Shown: in pieces, positions 22,515-29,343 of the stretch
How positions within the stretch are numbered: position 1 is the first letter of the stretch
Layout: each line of letters begins with the position of its first letter
Origin: a virus
Length of the DNA: 36,255 nucleotides
Virus record (IMG/VR): IMGVR_UViG_3300029908_000083
Location: 1 to 36,255 of that record
Reading direction: 5' to 3' (one strand)
Program-made: the position numbers and the translations under genes
Notes under the pieces: generated by a model
Databases searched by the model: none
Told to the model about the DNA's origin: nothing
The model's input: the letters and a program-made list of their open reading frames with translations, nothing else

Positions 22515-23129
22515 ATGCCAGCAGCCGTAGTCCCCTTATATTCTGCGGAAGATTTCGCAACGGCGTTTCAAAATTTATTGCCGACAGGACGTGTTTGGCC
22601 GCGCGATCCAGATGCTTTGCAAACTGATTTTTGTGAGGCAATGGCTCCGACAATTCAGCGCGTGGCGAATGCTGGAGCTGGTTTGATTGCTGACGCGTTT
22701 CCTGAATTTCCTGTAAATTTACTGCCTGAATGGGAGGCGACTCTGGGATTGCCTAACCCAAACTATGGACCCGTAACAACTCTCCAACAGAGACAGAAAT
22801 TAGTTTACACAAAATTTATCGCTCTAGGTGGACAAAGTGTGCAATATTTTTTAGACCTTTTGACATCATTGGGTTACATTGGATGCACTATAACGCAGTA
22901 TGCTCCATTTAGAGCTGGAAAAAGTAGAGCCGGAGACCCATGCTACGGAGCCGGGTGGATTTTCACATGGTTGATAACATCGCCCAGCTTGAGCGTGACC
23001 TATTTTAGGTCTGGGCAATCTTCTGCCGGGGATGCTTTGTATACGATCAATGGTGGAACTGTTTTGGAGGGGATAATTGAAGAATTTGCCCCGGCTCATA
23101 CAAATCCTTTATTTGCGATCACTTCGTGA
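22515..23129 (+). CDS. Baseplate wedge protein, Mu gp48-like (DUF2313/YmfQ family, 204 aa)
   Basis: The sequence YSAEDFATAFQNLLPTGRVWPRDPDALQTDFCEAMAPTIQRV, then LIADAFPEFPVNLLPEWEATLGLPNP and TLQQRQKLVYTKFIALGGQSVQYFLDLLTSLGY, is diagnostic for gp48/YmfQ (lLP.G..Wp.......l.........r......ll.e..P.ta...L..WE...GLP). It joins baseplate to fibres. It is followed directly by the fibre gene. The C-terminal part is predicted beta-rich. No in-frame defects. Confidence 0.92.
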   Translation: MPAAVVPLYSAEDFATAFQNLLPTGRVWPRDPDALQTDFCEAMAPTIQRVANAGAGLIADAFPEFPVNLLPEWEATLGLPNPNYGPVTTLQQRQKLVYTKFIALGGQSVQYFLDLLTSLGYIGCTITQYAPFRAGKSRAGDPCYGAGWIFTWLITSPSLSVTYFRSGQSSAGDALYTINGGTVLEGIIEEFAPAHTNPLFAITS

Positions 23130-23181
23130 CAGACTGCATAGAATCATGTTAATCCGAATCAGTCAATAAAGGGGAACTGCC

Positions 23182-24039
23182 TTGTTCGCAATCGACAACT
23201 CAACATCATCATCTACCCTGCCGACACCGGCCACTGCTGGTACTCCTGCGTATTTTACTGATGGTAATCCTGGAACTGGATCACCGGCAACCGTTGTTGA
23301 GGCAGATTGGCTGAACATGATTCAGCAAGAATTATTGAACGTTCTTGCTGCCGCTAGTGTTGCTCCATCAAAAACAACTTATAACCAAGTTATCACTTCC
23401 ATTAATGATTTAATAGCTGCTGCAATCAGCGGAGGCACAAGCGGTTTATTGCATTCAGCAAACAATCTTTCGGACGTTGCTAATTCGGCGACTGCGGCTA
23501 CAAATATTGGACTTGGGACCGGAAATAGTCCTACATTCTCGTCGGTAGTTACGGCCAGTGGATATTTGATGAATTTTACCGGAGAGGTTAGGTCTGGAGA
23601 TTCTGGAGGAACACCACGCAATCTTCTTCAGGTTATCTCTGGAAATAATATAAAACTTGGTGATTCTGGTTTAACTGGCGCTATTCAAGCTCAACAGCCC
23701 ATGAGCTGGGGAAGCAACGCTGGTACAACGCAAACTAATTTGGGAGTTCTCGGTTGTCCCGGTCAAGTTTGGGCGGTTGTCACTGGAAGTCGTGCGCTAG
23801 GAACAGTCTATACTAACAGCACTGGACGGCCGATATTTGTTTCAGTTAGCTTCACCTCTTCAAGTGGAAGCGATGGGATTCAAGTTCAACTTAACGGTGG
23901 AGCTTTTGCACAAATAGGATGCTCGACAGCATCTTATTCTGTAGCGAATGCTTGGTTCATTGTTCCTGCTGGAGCAACTTATGAGCTAATCACAACGGCT
24001 GGAAGCCCGAACTTAACTTATTGGTCGGAATTGAGGTAA
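23182..24039 (+). CDS. Tail fibre protein (285 aa, TTG start)
   Basis: The N-terminal TPATAGTPAYFTDGNPGTGSPATVVEADWLNMIQQELLNVLAAASVAPSKTTYNQV is the usual attachment region of fibres in this type of phage. A repeating Gly/Ser/Thr segment (residues about 90-160) and a beta-rich C-terminal part (SFTSSSGSDGIQVQLNGGAFAQIG) follow, with the C-terminal part presumably binding the receptor. The best start is TTG at 23182 with GGGGA before it; no ATG gives a complete N-terminus. The rare start may lower fibre synthesis. At 285 aa it is short. The following gene is its chaperone candidate. Confidence 0.8.
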   Translation: MFAIDNSTSSSTLPTPATAGTPAYFTDGNPGTGSPATVVEADWLNMIQQELLNVLAAASVAPSKTTYNQVITSINDLIAAAISGGTSGLLHSANNLSDVANSATAATNIGLGTGNSPTFSSVVTASGYLMNFTGEVRSGDSGGTPRNLLQVISGNNIKLGDSGLTGAIQAQQPMSWGSNAGTTQTNLGVLGCPGQVWAVVTGSRALGTVYTNSTGRPIFVSVSFTSSSGSDGIQVQLNGGAFAQIGCSTASYSVANAWFIVPAGATYELITTAGSPNLTYWSELR

Positions 24040-24042
24040 AAA

Positions 24043-24516
24043 ATGACGATGCGATATTTTCAAAACAACGGAAAAACATACGGTTACGATACAGGTGTTT
24101 CTACAGATGAAACTCTTATAGCCGACGCTATTGCCGCCAACTGGACCGAAGTAACTGGTAGCTGGCCTCCTGCCCCTACTGCCATACAAACCGCTGCCAT
24201 TGCCGCAACATCTGCCCTCGCTTCAGGGATGATTCTTACCTGTACGAGCAATGGAGATTTGAATGCCACATACGCCACTTCAATGAACACGAAGGTAGAT
24301 GTGCTAGGTATCCTGGGATATATCGGTCTTAAGGGAAGCTTTATTGGCGGTGCTACGTCAATGAATTGGTACGATATCTCTGGTATCCCTCATAGCTTCA
24401 CCGTCTCTCAATTTACAGAATTTGCTGAAGCCCTCGGCGGCTTTATTCAGGCTGTTGAGGATTACGCAATCACCGGAAGTGGTTCCATACCATCGAATGC
24501 CGTAACGATTGCTTAG
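24043..24516 (+). CDS. Tail fibre assembly-like protein with DUF4376-like domain (157 aa)
   Basis: N-terminus MTMRYFQNNGKTYGYDTGVSTDETLIADAIAANW and a Pro-rich hinge are followed by a C-terminal helical part (WYDISGIPHSFTVSQFTEFAEALGGFIQAVEDYA). The latter resembles DUF4376, found in tail fibre assembly chaperones. Such proteins help the fibre trimerise, and some stay bound. It starts three bases after the fibre stop, behind GAGG. The pairing of fibre and chaperone would be expected to exchange together between phages. Confidence 0.65.
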   Translation: MTMRYFQNNGKTYGYDTGVSTDETLIADAIAANWTEVTGSWPPAPTAIQTAAIAATSALASGMILTCTSNGDLNATYATSMNTKVDVLGILGYIGLKGSFIGGATSMNWYDISGIPHSFTVSQFTEFAEALGGFIQAVEDYAITGSGSIPSNAVTIA

Positions 24517-24523
24517 GTGATGT

Positions 24524-24829
24524 ATGAACCAGGAAGAAAAATGCTTCCTTGGGATAGCTGAGGGATTGGACGAAACAGGTAACGCTGTTTTGGGATGCGT
24601 GAATGGGATTCCTGAAGCTGGTAATCCGCATTACACAATGTCTCAGCGTTGGGCATATGAGCGAGCGGCAGGACCTAAAATAATGGGACTGAAAAATTGG
24701 GCTAGAGCATGTGTGATCTGTAAAATTCTAACGTGGTGCTTCAAAAGGTTTAACAAGGGCAAACCGAATTATGATCACTGCACAGATGCAATCGCAGGGT
24801 TTGACCCAAACCTTCCTTGGTCAGGATAA
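24524..24829 (+). CDS. Phage hypothetical protein, Cys-rich (101 aa)
   Basis: A small protein with six cysteines (positions 7, 25, 63, 66, 72 and 86), including ACVICKILTWC and NYDHCTDAI. The segment GNPHYTMSQRWAYER followed by the VICKILTWC part resembles a group of short phage proteins with GNP-x-x-T-x-S...C-x-x-C-x-x-L, for which I know no function. No signal peptide. It lies after the fibre chaperone and before small membrane proteins, so a role in lysis or host interaction is possible. The start has a weak ribosome-binding site (TAGGTG). Confidence 0.6.
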   Translation: MNQEEKCFLGIAEGLDETGNAVLGCVNGIPEAGNPHYTMSQRWAYERAAGPKIMGLKNWARACVICKILTWCFKRFNKGKPNYDHCTDAIAGFDPNLPWSG

Positions 24830-24833
24830 CAAC

Positions 24834-25166
24834 ATGAACGACATGAACCGCGTTATTGACAAATATGCTGATCAAAAATTTTGCGATCTTGATGCTGAAG
24901 CACAAAAAGAATATCTCGGTGCGTTTGCACAGCGAGCGGCAAGTGAGGTATTGAAACAACTGGGTCTCGACGATGAATCCGCCGCCGCAGATTTACGCGA
25001 TGTTCGTGATCTTCTTAGGGGGTTTCGTGTTGTAAGAAAAACAGCCATGACTACAGTCCTCGGCGGTGTGGGAAGGGTGGCTGGTTGGATTATAGTAATT
25101 ATTCTGGCTGGATTGATATTGCACAGTGAAACTGGTAAAAAACTTGCGTCTACTATTCTTCAATAA
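24834..25166 (+). CDS. Single-TM phage protein, possible holin-like (110 aa)
   Basis: A soluble helical part (MNRVIDKYADQKFCDLDAEAQKEYL to RDVRDLLRGFRVVRKTAM) is followed by one hydrophobic helix at residues about 79-97 (VGRVAGWIIVIILAGLILH). The layout recalls one-TM proteins common next to lysis genes of alphaproteobacterial phages. The start at 24834 with AGGATAAC before it was chosen; an ATG nine bases later is equally possible. Function not proven; the position after the fibre genes favours lysis or assembly. Confidence 0.6.
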   Translation: MNDMNRVIDKYADQKFCDLDAEAQKEYLGAFAQRAASEVLKQLGLDDESAAADLRDVRDLLRGFRVVRKTAMTTVLGGVGRVAGWIIVIILAGLILHSETGKKLASTILQ

Positions 25167-25219
25167 GAGCCGCGTATCGACCAGCGGATCATCGGTCGAA
25201 AAAACAGGAGTAAGTAAAT

Positions 25220-25636
25220 ATGGTTGATTCAACAGCAGTTACCACGGTCAATAAACCCGAAACATGGGAACAAGAATCTTGGGACCTTTTAGAATCAGGG
25301 GAACAAAAAGTTGTTTCTTCTCTGCATGAAATTGGCCTTGTTTTTGGCAATGACGTTTGGCCGGTTGTCAAAGCATCCTTGGGCGTTCTGTTCAGCCAGC
25401 TTTGTACAGCGGTGCTTGGCGCCATCACTGCAACAATTGCTGACCCGGCGCTTCTGCCTTCGGCAGTCGGCTCGGCGTTGCTGTTGACGGCCTCAACCAC
25501 GGGCGTTGCTGACGCAAAAACAGCTCTTGCGAGTGCTGAAGTAGCCATTGATGCTGATCCAACTGTGCAAGCATTGCTTAATCCTCCCGCTGCTGAATCA
25601 GTAGCTAATAGCGCCGGGGCAAACGGTTCAACTTAA
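25220..25636 (+). CDS. Hypothetical phage protein with hydrophobic centre (138 aa), holin candidate
   Basis: Residues about 46-90 (DVWPVVKASLGVLFSQLCTAVLGAITATIA to SAVGSALLLTASTTG) are hydrophobic enough for one or two membrane segments. The C-terminal part is Ala-rich and acidic. A GGAG leader precedes the ATG. It is followed at once (TAATG) by the spanin genes. Together with the single-TM protein upstream it could be the holin, but many virion proteins have a similar composition, so the role is open. Confidence 0.55.
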   Translation: MVDSTAVTTVNKPETWEQESWDLLESGEQKVVSSLHEIGLVFGNDVWPVVKASLGVLFSQLCTAVLGAITATIADPALLPSAVGSALLLTASTTGVADAKTALASAEVAIDADPTVQALLNPPAAESVANSAGANGST

Positions 25637-25854
25637 TGGTTTCGTTTTTTGCATCGTTGGTAGAGGCGGTTTTCGGTTCACTCTGGAACCGCCTCTTTCC
25701 GCCTAAGACGGCAGCAGATCAAAAATCTGCCGATCTTTCTGCAAGCGTTTCGGAGGCTAAAAATGCAATCAATATTTCAGAAAAAGTTTCTCACGAAAGC
25801 GATTCTGCTCTTGATTCTGATCTCGCTAAACGGATGCACAACCGCGATTCCTGA
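25636..25854 (+). CDS. Inner-membrane spanin-like protein (Rz-like, 72 aa)
   Basis: Short N-terminal hydrophobic helix (MVSFFASLVEAVFGSLWNRLFPP) followed by a charged helical tail (KTAADQKSADLSASVSEAKNAINISEKVSHESDSAL) without further hydrophobic parts. The product is shorter than lambda Rz (153 aa) but matches small alphaproteobacterial phage forms that end in DSDLAKRM-like residues. The lipoprotein gene at 25763-25981 starts inside it in another frame, the classic Rz/Rz1 overlap. Inner-membrane and outer-membrane subunits bridge the periplasm and disrupt the outer membrane. Confidence 0.6.
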   Translation: MVSFFASLVEAVFGSLWNRLFPPKTAADQKSADLSASVSEAKNAINISEKVSHESDSALDSDLAKRMHNRDS

Positions 25855-25981
25855 CGCCTGTGCATGGTTACGGCCGGTTTCTCCCGATCAAGGGTTTCAG
25901 GATCGCTGGACGCACAATGAAAAAGTCCAAATCGATCAGCTTGATCAATCCATCGACAAAAACTGCGGAGCATCCCTATGA
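25763..25981 (+). CDS. Outer-membrane spanin-like lipoprotein (Rz1-like, 72 aa)
   Basis: N-terminus MQSIFQKKFLTKAILLLILISLNGC is a lipoprotein signal with the lipobox LNGC, so Cys25 would be lipidated. The mature part has CAWLRPVSPDQGFQDRWTHNEKVQIDQLDQSIDKNCG, including a C-x-W-x-RP element and a HN-x-x-x-x-x-x-x-x motif familiar from small phage Rz1-like proteins. GGAGG precedes the start, inside the Rz-like gene in the +1 frame. Overlaps the next gene by ATGA. Confidence 0.75.
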   Translation: MQSIFQKKFLTKAILLLILISLNGCTTAIPDACAWLRPVSPDQGFQDRWTHNEKVQIDQLDQSIDKNCGASL

Positions 25982-26406
25982 CAACGCGTGGAATTATGCT
26001 CAACAATCCAATGAATCTCATGGACTACCCTGAGATCACATGGCAGGGACAACAGCGCCCCACGCGCGATCCTGACGGCCGCTTGTGCGATTTTGATCTG
26101 ATGTCGAACGGTGTGCGCGCAGGTGCGAAAAACCTATTGTCCTATTTTAGGAAGGACGGTTGTAAGACCATCAGTTCCATCGTATCGCGCTATGCGCCTC
26201 CGACTGAAAACCCCACGCAAAATTATGTGGCCTTCGTTTCTAATTATTGTCAGACATCGCCCGACAATCCCGTTCAGCTTGAGAGCCAAACGTTTTTAAG
26301 TTTGCTGGTCGATGCCATTATTCGTTTTGAACAAGGTCAACCGGCGACTGACGTGGTTGATTCTCGTGATATCCAGCAGGGCGTGATGGACGCGCTCGCG
26401 GATTAA
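25978..26406 (+). CDS. Putative lysin / virion P5-like protein (142 aa)
   Basis: N-terminus TTRGIMLNNPMNLMDYPEITWQGQ, then DFDLMSNGVRAGAKNLLSYFRKDGCKTISSIVSRYAPPTENPTQNYV. This is the pattern RGI-x-N-N-P-x-N(I/L)...W-x-G...F-x-x-x-x-x-G-x-R-A...L-x-x-Y......T-x-x-x-I-x-x-R-(Y/W)APP-x-x-N, known from phage proteins labelled structural protein P5 or lysin. I cannot assign catalytic residues with confidence. Its place as last gene after the spanins and before the operon end suggests it is the endolysin. It lacks a signal peptide, so a holin would be needed. Confidence 0.65.
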   Translation: MTTRGIMLNNPMNLMDYPEITWQGQQRPTRDPDGRLCDFDLMSNGVRAGAKNLLSYFRKDGCKTISSIVSRYAPPTENPTQNYVAFVSNYCQTSPDNPVQLESQTFLSLLVDAIIRFEQGQPATDVVDSRDIQQGVMDALAD

Positions 26407-26410
26407 AGTC

Positions 26411-26478
26411 CGCCATCGGTACTTCCTGGCTGATGGCGTGATCCCCGGCTCCGATGTTCTTGCTTCGTCGGAGCCGGG
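26411..26478 (+). terminator. Two tandem hairpins at the end of the late operon
   Basis: CGCCATC/GATGGCG (26411-26417 with 26432-26438) is followed by CCCGGCTCCGA/TCGGAGCCGGG (26444-26454 with 26468-26478). The second has an 11-bp GC-rich stem and a 13-base loop. No T-run follows, so Rho-independent termination is not assured; the pair may stabilise the late mRNA or end it with other factors. Both lie right after the lysin gene. Confidence 0.6.
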
Positions 26479-26571
26479 TTGATCTAAAAATAATAAATTT
26501 GATAAAAATCAAAACATTTTATTTTTTTATCTATACCACTTGTCTTCCGAAAACAAACTTGGAGAATCACT

Positions 26572-26730
26572 ATGGCTCAACCACATGAAAATGCTAAGGC
26601 ACTCATCGTTAAGATCGATGCTTTTGTAAGTGCCGTGAAGGAATCAAAGAGTGCCGGTCTGGGTAGCGTTGAGGTGGGTGAATTTCTCGCGGAAGCCGCT
26701 GAACTTAAGACAGCGTTACAAGGCGTTTAA
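26572..26730 (+). CDS. Small hypothetical moron-like protein (52 aa)
   Basis: ATG at 26572 with GGAGA before it. The product (MAQPHENAKALIVKIDAFVS, AVKESKSAGLGSVEVGEFLA, EAAELKTALQGV) looks like a two-helix soluble protein with a central Gly-containing turn. It lies alone after the late-operon hairpins, with an AT-rich stretch in front (26480-26545) that could hold its own promoter; I cannot place the hexamers with certainty. The following hairpin (26736-26763) would end its transcript. No family recognised. Confidence 0.6.
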   Translation: MAQPHENAKALIVKIDAFVSAVKESKSAGLGSVEVGEFLAEAAELKTALQGV

Positions 26731-26735
26731 TTTCT

Positions 26736-26763
26736 ATGGCCGCGTGAGAGATCGCGCGGCCAT
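26736..26763 (+). terminator. GC-rich hairpin after the 52-aa gene
   Basis: ATGGCCGCG (26736-26744) pairs exactly with CGCGGCCAT (26755-26763) around a 10-base loop. It begins six bases after the stop codon at 26730. There is no following T-run; it may act as a processing stop. The DUF3309-like gene starts 18 bases later. Confidence 0.5.
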
Positions 26764-26780
26764 TAACTTAGGAGAAAAAA

Positions 26781-26939
26781 ATGTCCGCAGGAACACTGCT
26801 TCTCATTCTTCTTATTTTCCTGCTGGTAGGCGGACTTCCTGTGTGGCCTTACAGCCAAAATTGGGGATATCACGCCTCTGGAGGTTTCGGAATAATATTG
26901 CTTGTCATTTTGGTATTGGTAATTTTTGGAAGAATATAA
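26781..26939 (+). CDS. DUF3309-like small membrane protein (52 aa)
   Basis: The product has two hydrophobic helices, residues 4-17 (GTLLLILLIFLLVG) and 36-50 (GFGIILLVILVLVIF), with GLPVWPYSQNWGYHASGG in between. The order LLLI..LLLLlg.lP.WPyS..WGY.PSGg.G.lLLIlLvLvLLGRI is the DUF3309 family, a chromosomal small membrane protein common in proteobacteria. A good AGGAG site precedes the ATG. In a phage it would be a moron, perhaps acquired from the host and expressed in the lysogen. It ends three bases before the convergent ATPase gene. Confidence 0.8.
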   Translation: MSAGTLLLILLIFLLVGGLPVWPYSQNWGYHASGGFGIILLVILVLVIFGRI

Positions 26940-26941
26940 TT

Positions 26942-27982
26942 TCACTCTACAGCGATTACCGGATTTTCCGGGTCGGCGAAAGGATCAGTCTTGTTCCGCG
27001 CCGCCTGTTGTTCGGTCTTGACCGAATTATCATTCTCAGCCTTGGCTTGTGCCGCAGCATCGTCGGCCGTCTTAGCGATGCTGTTAAAGTTGTCAAGGAA
27101 GGGCTTTAGGCTCGCGCGTTTCGGTTTGATGGCATCACTGTTCCACCATTTTACAAACACGTCCTTGCCCTTTCCTGCTGCCTCATCACCGGCTAGTCTC
27201 AGTTTCTCCAAATCGTAGTTTATGGGTTCCCTCTTATTAACCCAGTCAGCCAGAAGCTCACCCGTCCTCATCGTGATTCGGTCGCCAGTTTTAAAAATGT
27301 GCCGAAGGTTTTTTGGGCACTTACTGACTCGATAATACCCCTCACGATCATCGCCGTCCTCCATGATGAGCTGAACGGTCATCTCAAATTTGAATCTCTT
27401 TTCCTGAACGGATTTCTTTCCTTTATTGACGATGACTTTTTTATTTTTCTTCGTCTGCTCATCAAACTGCTCAATCTGCTCTACATCATCCTTGGCGCGC
27501 AGAACGAGAATATGGTGCATCTTACTCCGGCTTAGAAAGTGCATTAGTTTTTTGTGGCGACCCTTCGGCTTCGCCCATTTTACCAATCCGCTGAGATCAC
27601 CACCTGAATTTGTTTTTGCCGATTCAGCAATATCGATAATTCCGCCTAGACCCTCCCATTCATGGCTGAACGTATCCGTGATCATCACTTCAGACTTGGC
27701 CTGTTCTGCGTCCTGTATGCCCTCTATGAAACGCTCTGGCGTGAAGGGCGGCGTAAGCTCACCATAGATATATCCTCCCACCTGGTCATCATCGGCATAA
27801 TCCTCGCCACGGCCGTTCTCTGTGTCCATCAGGAATGGCTTGCTATCTTTCTTCAGGCCGCGCGCAAGGCCCCAGGCGATCAGCAACGCGCTGAAAGTTT
27901 TCCCGGAGCTGGACTCTCCGATCATGCACAGAAGGACTCGGCGCTGTCTTACTTGAGCTGGTGCGAAGTTAACAGTAGGCAT
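26942..27982 (-). CDS. RecA-like AAA ATPase, Sak4-like recombination protein (346 aa)
   Basis: Walker A GESSSGKT at residues 22-29, an LMDTENGRG segment at 51-59 and a Walker B VMITDTFSHEWEG (Asp103). The pattern LPL-G-x-x-SGKT...iDtE...ELTPPF-PERFIEGIQDAE is typical of the AAA_24/Sak4 group of phage ATPases. These stimulate single-strand annealing recombination, usually with a nuclease and SSB. The C-terminal 100 residues are charged and lack conserved motifs. The gene starts in an overlap with the nuclease stop (TGATG), so the two form a leftward operon. Confidence 0.8.
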   Translation of the reverse strand: MPTVNFAPAQVRQRRVLLCMIGESSSGKTFSALLIAWGLARGLKKDSKPFLMDTENGRGEDYADDDQVGGYIYGELTPPFTPERFIEGIQDAEQAKSEVMITDTFSHEWEGLGGIIDIAESAKTNSGGDLSGLVKWAKPKGRHKKLMHFLSRSKMHHILVLRAKDDVEQIEQFDEQTKKNKKVIVNKGKKSVQEKRFKFEMTVQLIMEDGDDREGYYRVSKCPKNLRHIFKTGDRITMRTGELLADWVNKREPINYDLEKLRLAGDEAAGKGKDVFVKWWNSDAIKPKRASLKPFLDNFNSIAKTADDAAAQAKAENDNSVKTEQQAARNKTDPFADPENPVIAVE

Positions 27983-29013
27983 CAGTTGAACTCTCTGCGC
28001 TCTTCCCGTTCAGCAAGTTGAAAATATGCCCGTGTTGGCAGGTCCACCGTGATCACGCCGTCCTGATCCGGCCGCGATGGATCACGATAACCGTGCCAGA
28101 TTCCTTTATCCAGGCAGTCAGCAAATTTTCTGATCGCCTTACGCATTATTTTTTGTCCGTATTCTATGGCCTCAGGCTTGATCTCAATGATCGACACCAG
28201 ATATGGATACTCTTTTTCCTGGGCAATGAAATACCACTCATCAATCTGCTCGCCAGTGATCTCTTTAATGATGTGTTGATACCACGGCTGCTGAATGTAA
28301 TAACCAAAGTTATACACCGAATTTGAAAAATCGACCGGGTTTGCGGACTCGGTGGTTTTGTAATCGCACAGGATGCGTGGTGTGAACATTTCCCAGTCCG
28401 GCCGCGCCTTCAGCCATACGCCGGTCTCTTTGTCCTTCACAAAATAGCTGCGCTCTGCAACTCCTTTAGTGAATGATTTTCGAGCTATGGGATCGCTCAT
28501 CAGTGCTTCGCGCATCCGAATGATTGTCCGTAAATCTTTCGTCAGCAAAGGAACTTTGCCGCGCTCACGCGCGACATATCTTTGGCGCTTCGCTTCGTCT
28601 TTCTGATAGGTATCAAATTCAATTTCTTGAATGCTGTCAGCAAATTTTTCCGGCTCTAGGAAGATTTTATGTAGCGCATGTCCGAGATCAAAATTCTTGT
28701 TTTCCTTTTTCTCACGGTTTGGATCGAGGTAAGAATCCGACCACATCTTTTTTGGGCATTCTTCAATCAGAAGTTTCGCCATCGAACTGCTCATTGACGG
28801 AGAAACACAGCAATCTCCGTGGTAAATGTCATCAGGCATACCGTCTATAAATCCATTGGCTTTAACTTTGGGGAATGAAATAACAGAGGACTGCGGTAGC
28901 GAAGACGCTACCGCAGGAGTCATTTTTTTTGTTTTTTCGATCTTCACCTCTGCCTTTGTAACAGTCGGCATTTTTGCTGGAGGACGGAGTGAGATACGTG
29001 GTTTTTTGGGCAT
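27982..29013 (-). CDS. PD-(D/E)XK exonuclease, DUF3799 type (343 aa)
   Basis: PDDIYHGDCCVSPSMSSSMAKLLIEECPKKMW (residues 60-91, given in part) is the entry motif of DUF3799/YqaJ-like phage nucleases. DLGHALHKIFLEP follows, with the conserved His. The catalytic elements are Asp206 in RPDWE and Asp217-x-Lys219 in CDYKTTE. The start at 29013 is preferred over 29061 and 29043 because a likely promoter (29042-29069) would place the mRNA start downstream of those codons. Together with the ATPase it forms an exonuclease-annealing type recombination pair. The N-terminal 50 residues are basic and probably disordered. Confidence 0.82.
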   Translation of the reverse strand: MPKKPRISLRPPAKMPTVTKAEVKIEKTKKMTPAVASSLPQSSVISFPKVKANGFIDGMPDDIYHGDCCVSPSMSSSMAKLLIEECPKKMWSDSYLDPNREKKENKNFDLGHALHKIFLEPEKFADSIQEIEFDTYQKDEAKRQRYVARERGKVPLLTKDLRTIIRMREALMSDPIARKSFTKGVAERSYFVKDKETGVWLKARPDWEMFTPRILCDYKTTESANPVDFSNSVYNFGYYIQQPWYQHIIKEITGEQIDEWYFIAQEKEYPYLVSIIEIKPEAIEYGQKIMRKAIRKFADCLDKGIWHGYRDPSRPDQDGVITVDLPTRAYFQLAEREERREFN

Positions 29014-29041
29014 GTTAATTCCATAAAGAGGTACATATCTC

Positions 29042-29069
29042 ATTCTCGCTTTATCACCCATATTGTCAA
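29042..29069 (-). promoter_or_regulatory. Likely promoter of the leftward recombination operon
   Basis: On the minus strand there is TTGACA (29069-29064), a 16-base spacer and GAGAAT (29047-29042). The -35 is perfect, the -10 has four of six consensus bases. Transcription would start about 29035, which supports the nuclease start at 29013. The -35 lies only five bases from the operator-like palindrome at 29075-29092, so a bound regulator could control it. Confidence 0.45.
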
Positions 29070-29074
29070 GCTAT

Positions 29075-29092
29075 TTTTGTCTATTGACAAAA
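29075..29092. promoter_or_regulatory. Operator-like palindrome between divergent early operons
   Basis: TTTTGTC at 29075-29081 and GACAAAA at 29086-29092 are perfect inverted arms around TATT. A second half-site, TTGTCAA, lies at 29063-29069. The + copy contains TTGACA (29084-29089) and the minus copy too, so the sites overlap both possible -35 elements. This is what one expects of a site for the small helix-turn-helix regulator encoded at 29119. A TTTTGTCTA sequence like the left arm also occurs near the late genes (3440-3448 and 3203-3211). Confidence 0.55.
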
Positions 29093-29118
29093 TAACAAAT
29101 AAGGGGGAGATTCGGGGC

Positions 29119-29343
29119 ATGAAAATAGGCGTAACAAAACTTCAGCAATGGCTTCAAGAGAGACGCATGAGACCGTCTCGCTTTGCCTCAATAATTAAAA
29201 AATCACCATCGACGATCACAAGGATTCTCGATGGTACAAACGTTCCTGATATCGAAACTGTTTACCTGATATGGAAACATACGGAGGCGGCTATTCAGAT
29301 AGAAGACTGGGTAACTGATCAACCAAAGAGGAAAGCAAAATGA
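29119..29343 (+). CDS. Cro/CI-type helix-turn-helix regulator (74 aa)
   Basis: LQQWLQERRMRPSRFASIIKKSPSTITRILDGTNVPDIETVYLIWKHT is a helix-turn-helix of the XRE/Cro type: helix 2 at RPSRFASIIKK, recognition helix at SPSTITRILDG. The chosen ATG at 29119 has a GGGGGAG site; an upstream TTG reading from 29077 would pass through the operator and is rejected. The short length suggests a Cro-like protein that controls both divergent operons. The following genes are linked by ATGA overlaps, so it is first in the early rightward operon. Confidence 0.8.
   Translation: MKIGVTKLQQWLQERRMRPSRFASIIKKSPSTITRILDGTNVPDIETVYLIWKHTEAAIQIEDWVTDQPKRKAK

Noticed and set aside
26490-26525. Additional IHF site near the late-operon end
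   Set aside because: AATCAAAACATTT misses the final purine of the WATCAANNNNTTR consensus, in a very AT-rich stretch.
29077-29118. Longer N-terminus of the Cro-like regulator from a TTG
   Set aside because: The reading would begin inside the operator palindrome, while the ATG at 29119 has an excellent GGGGGAG site.
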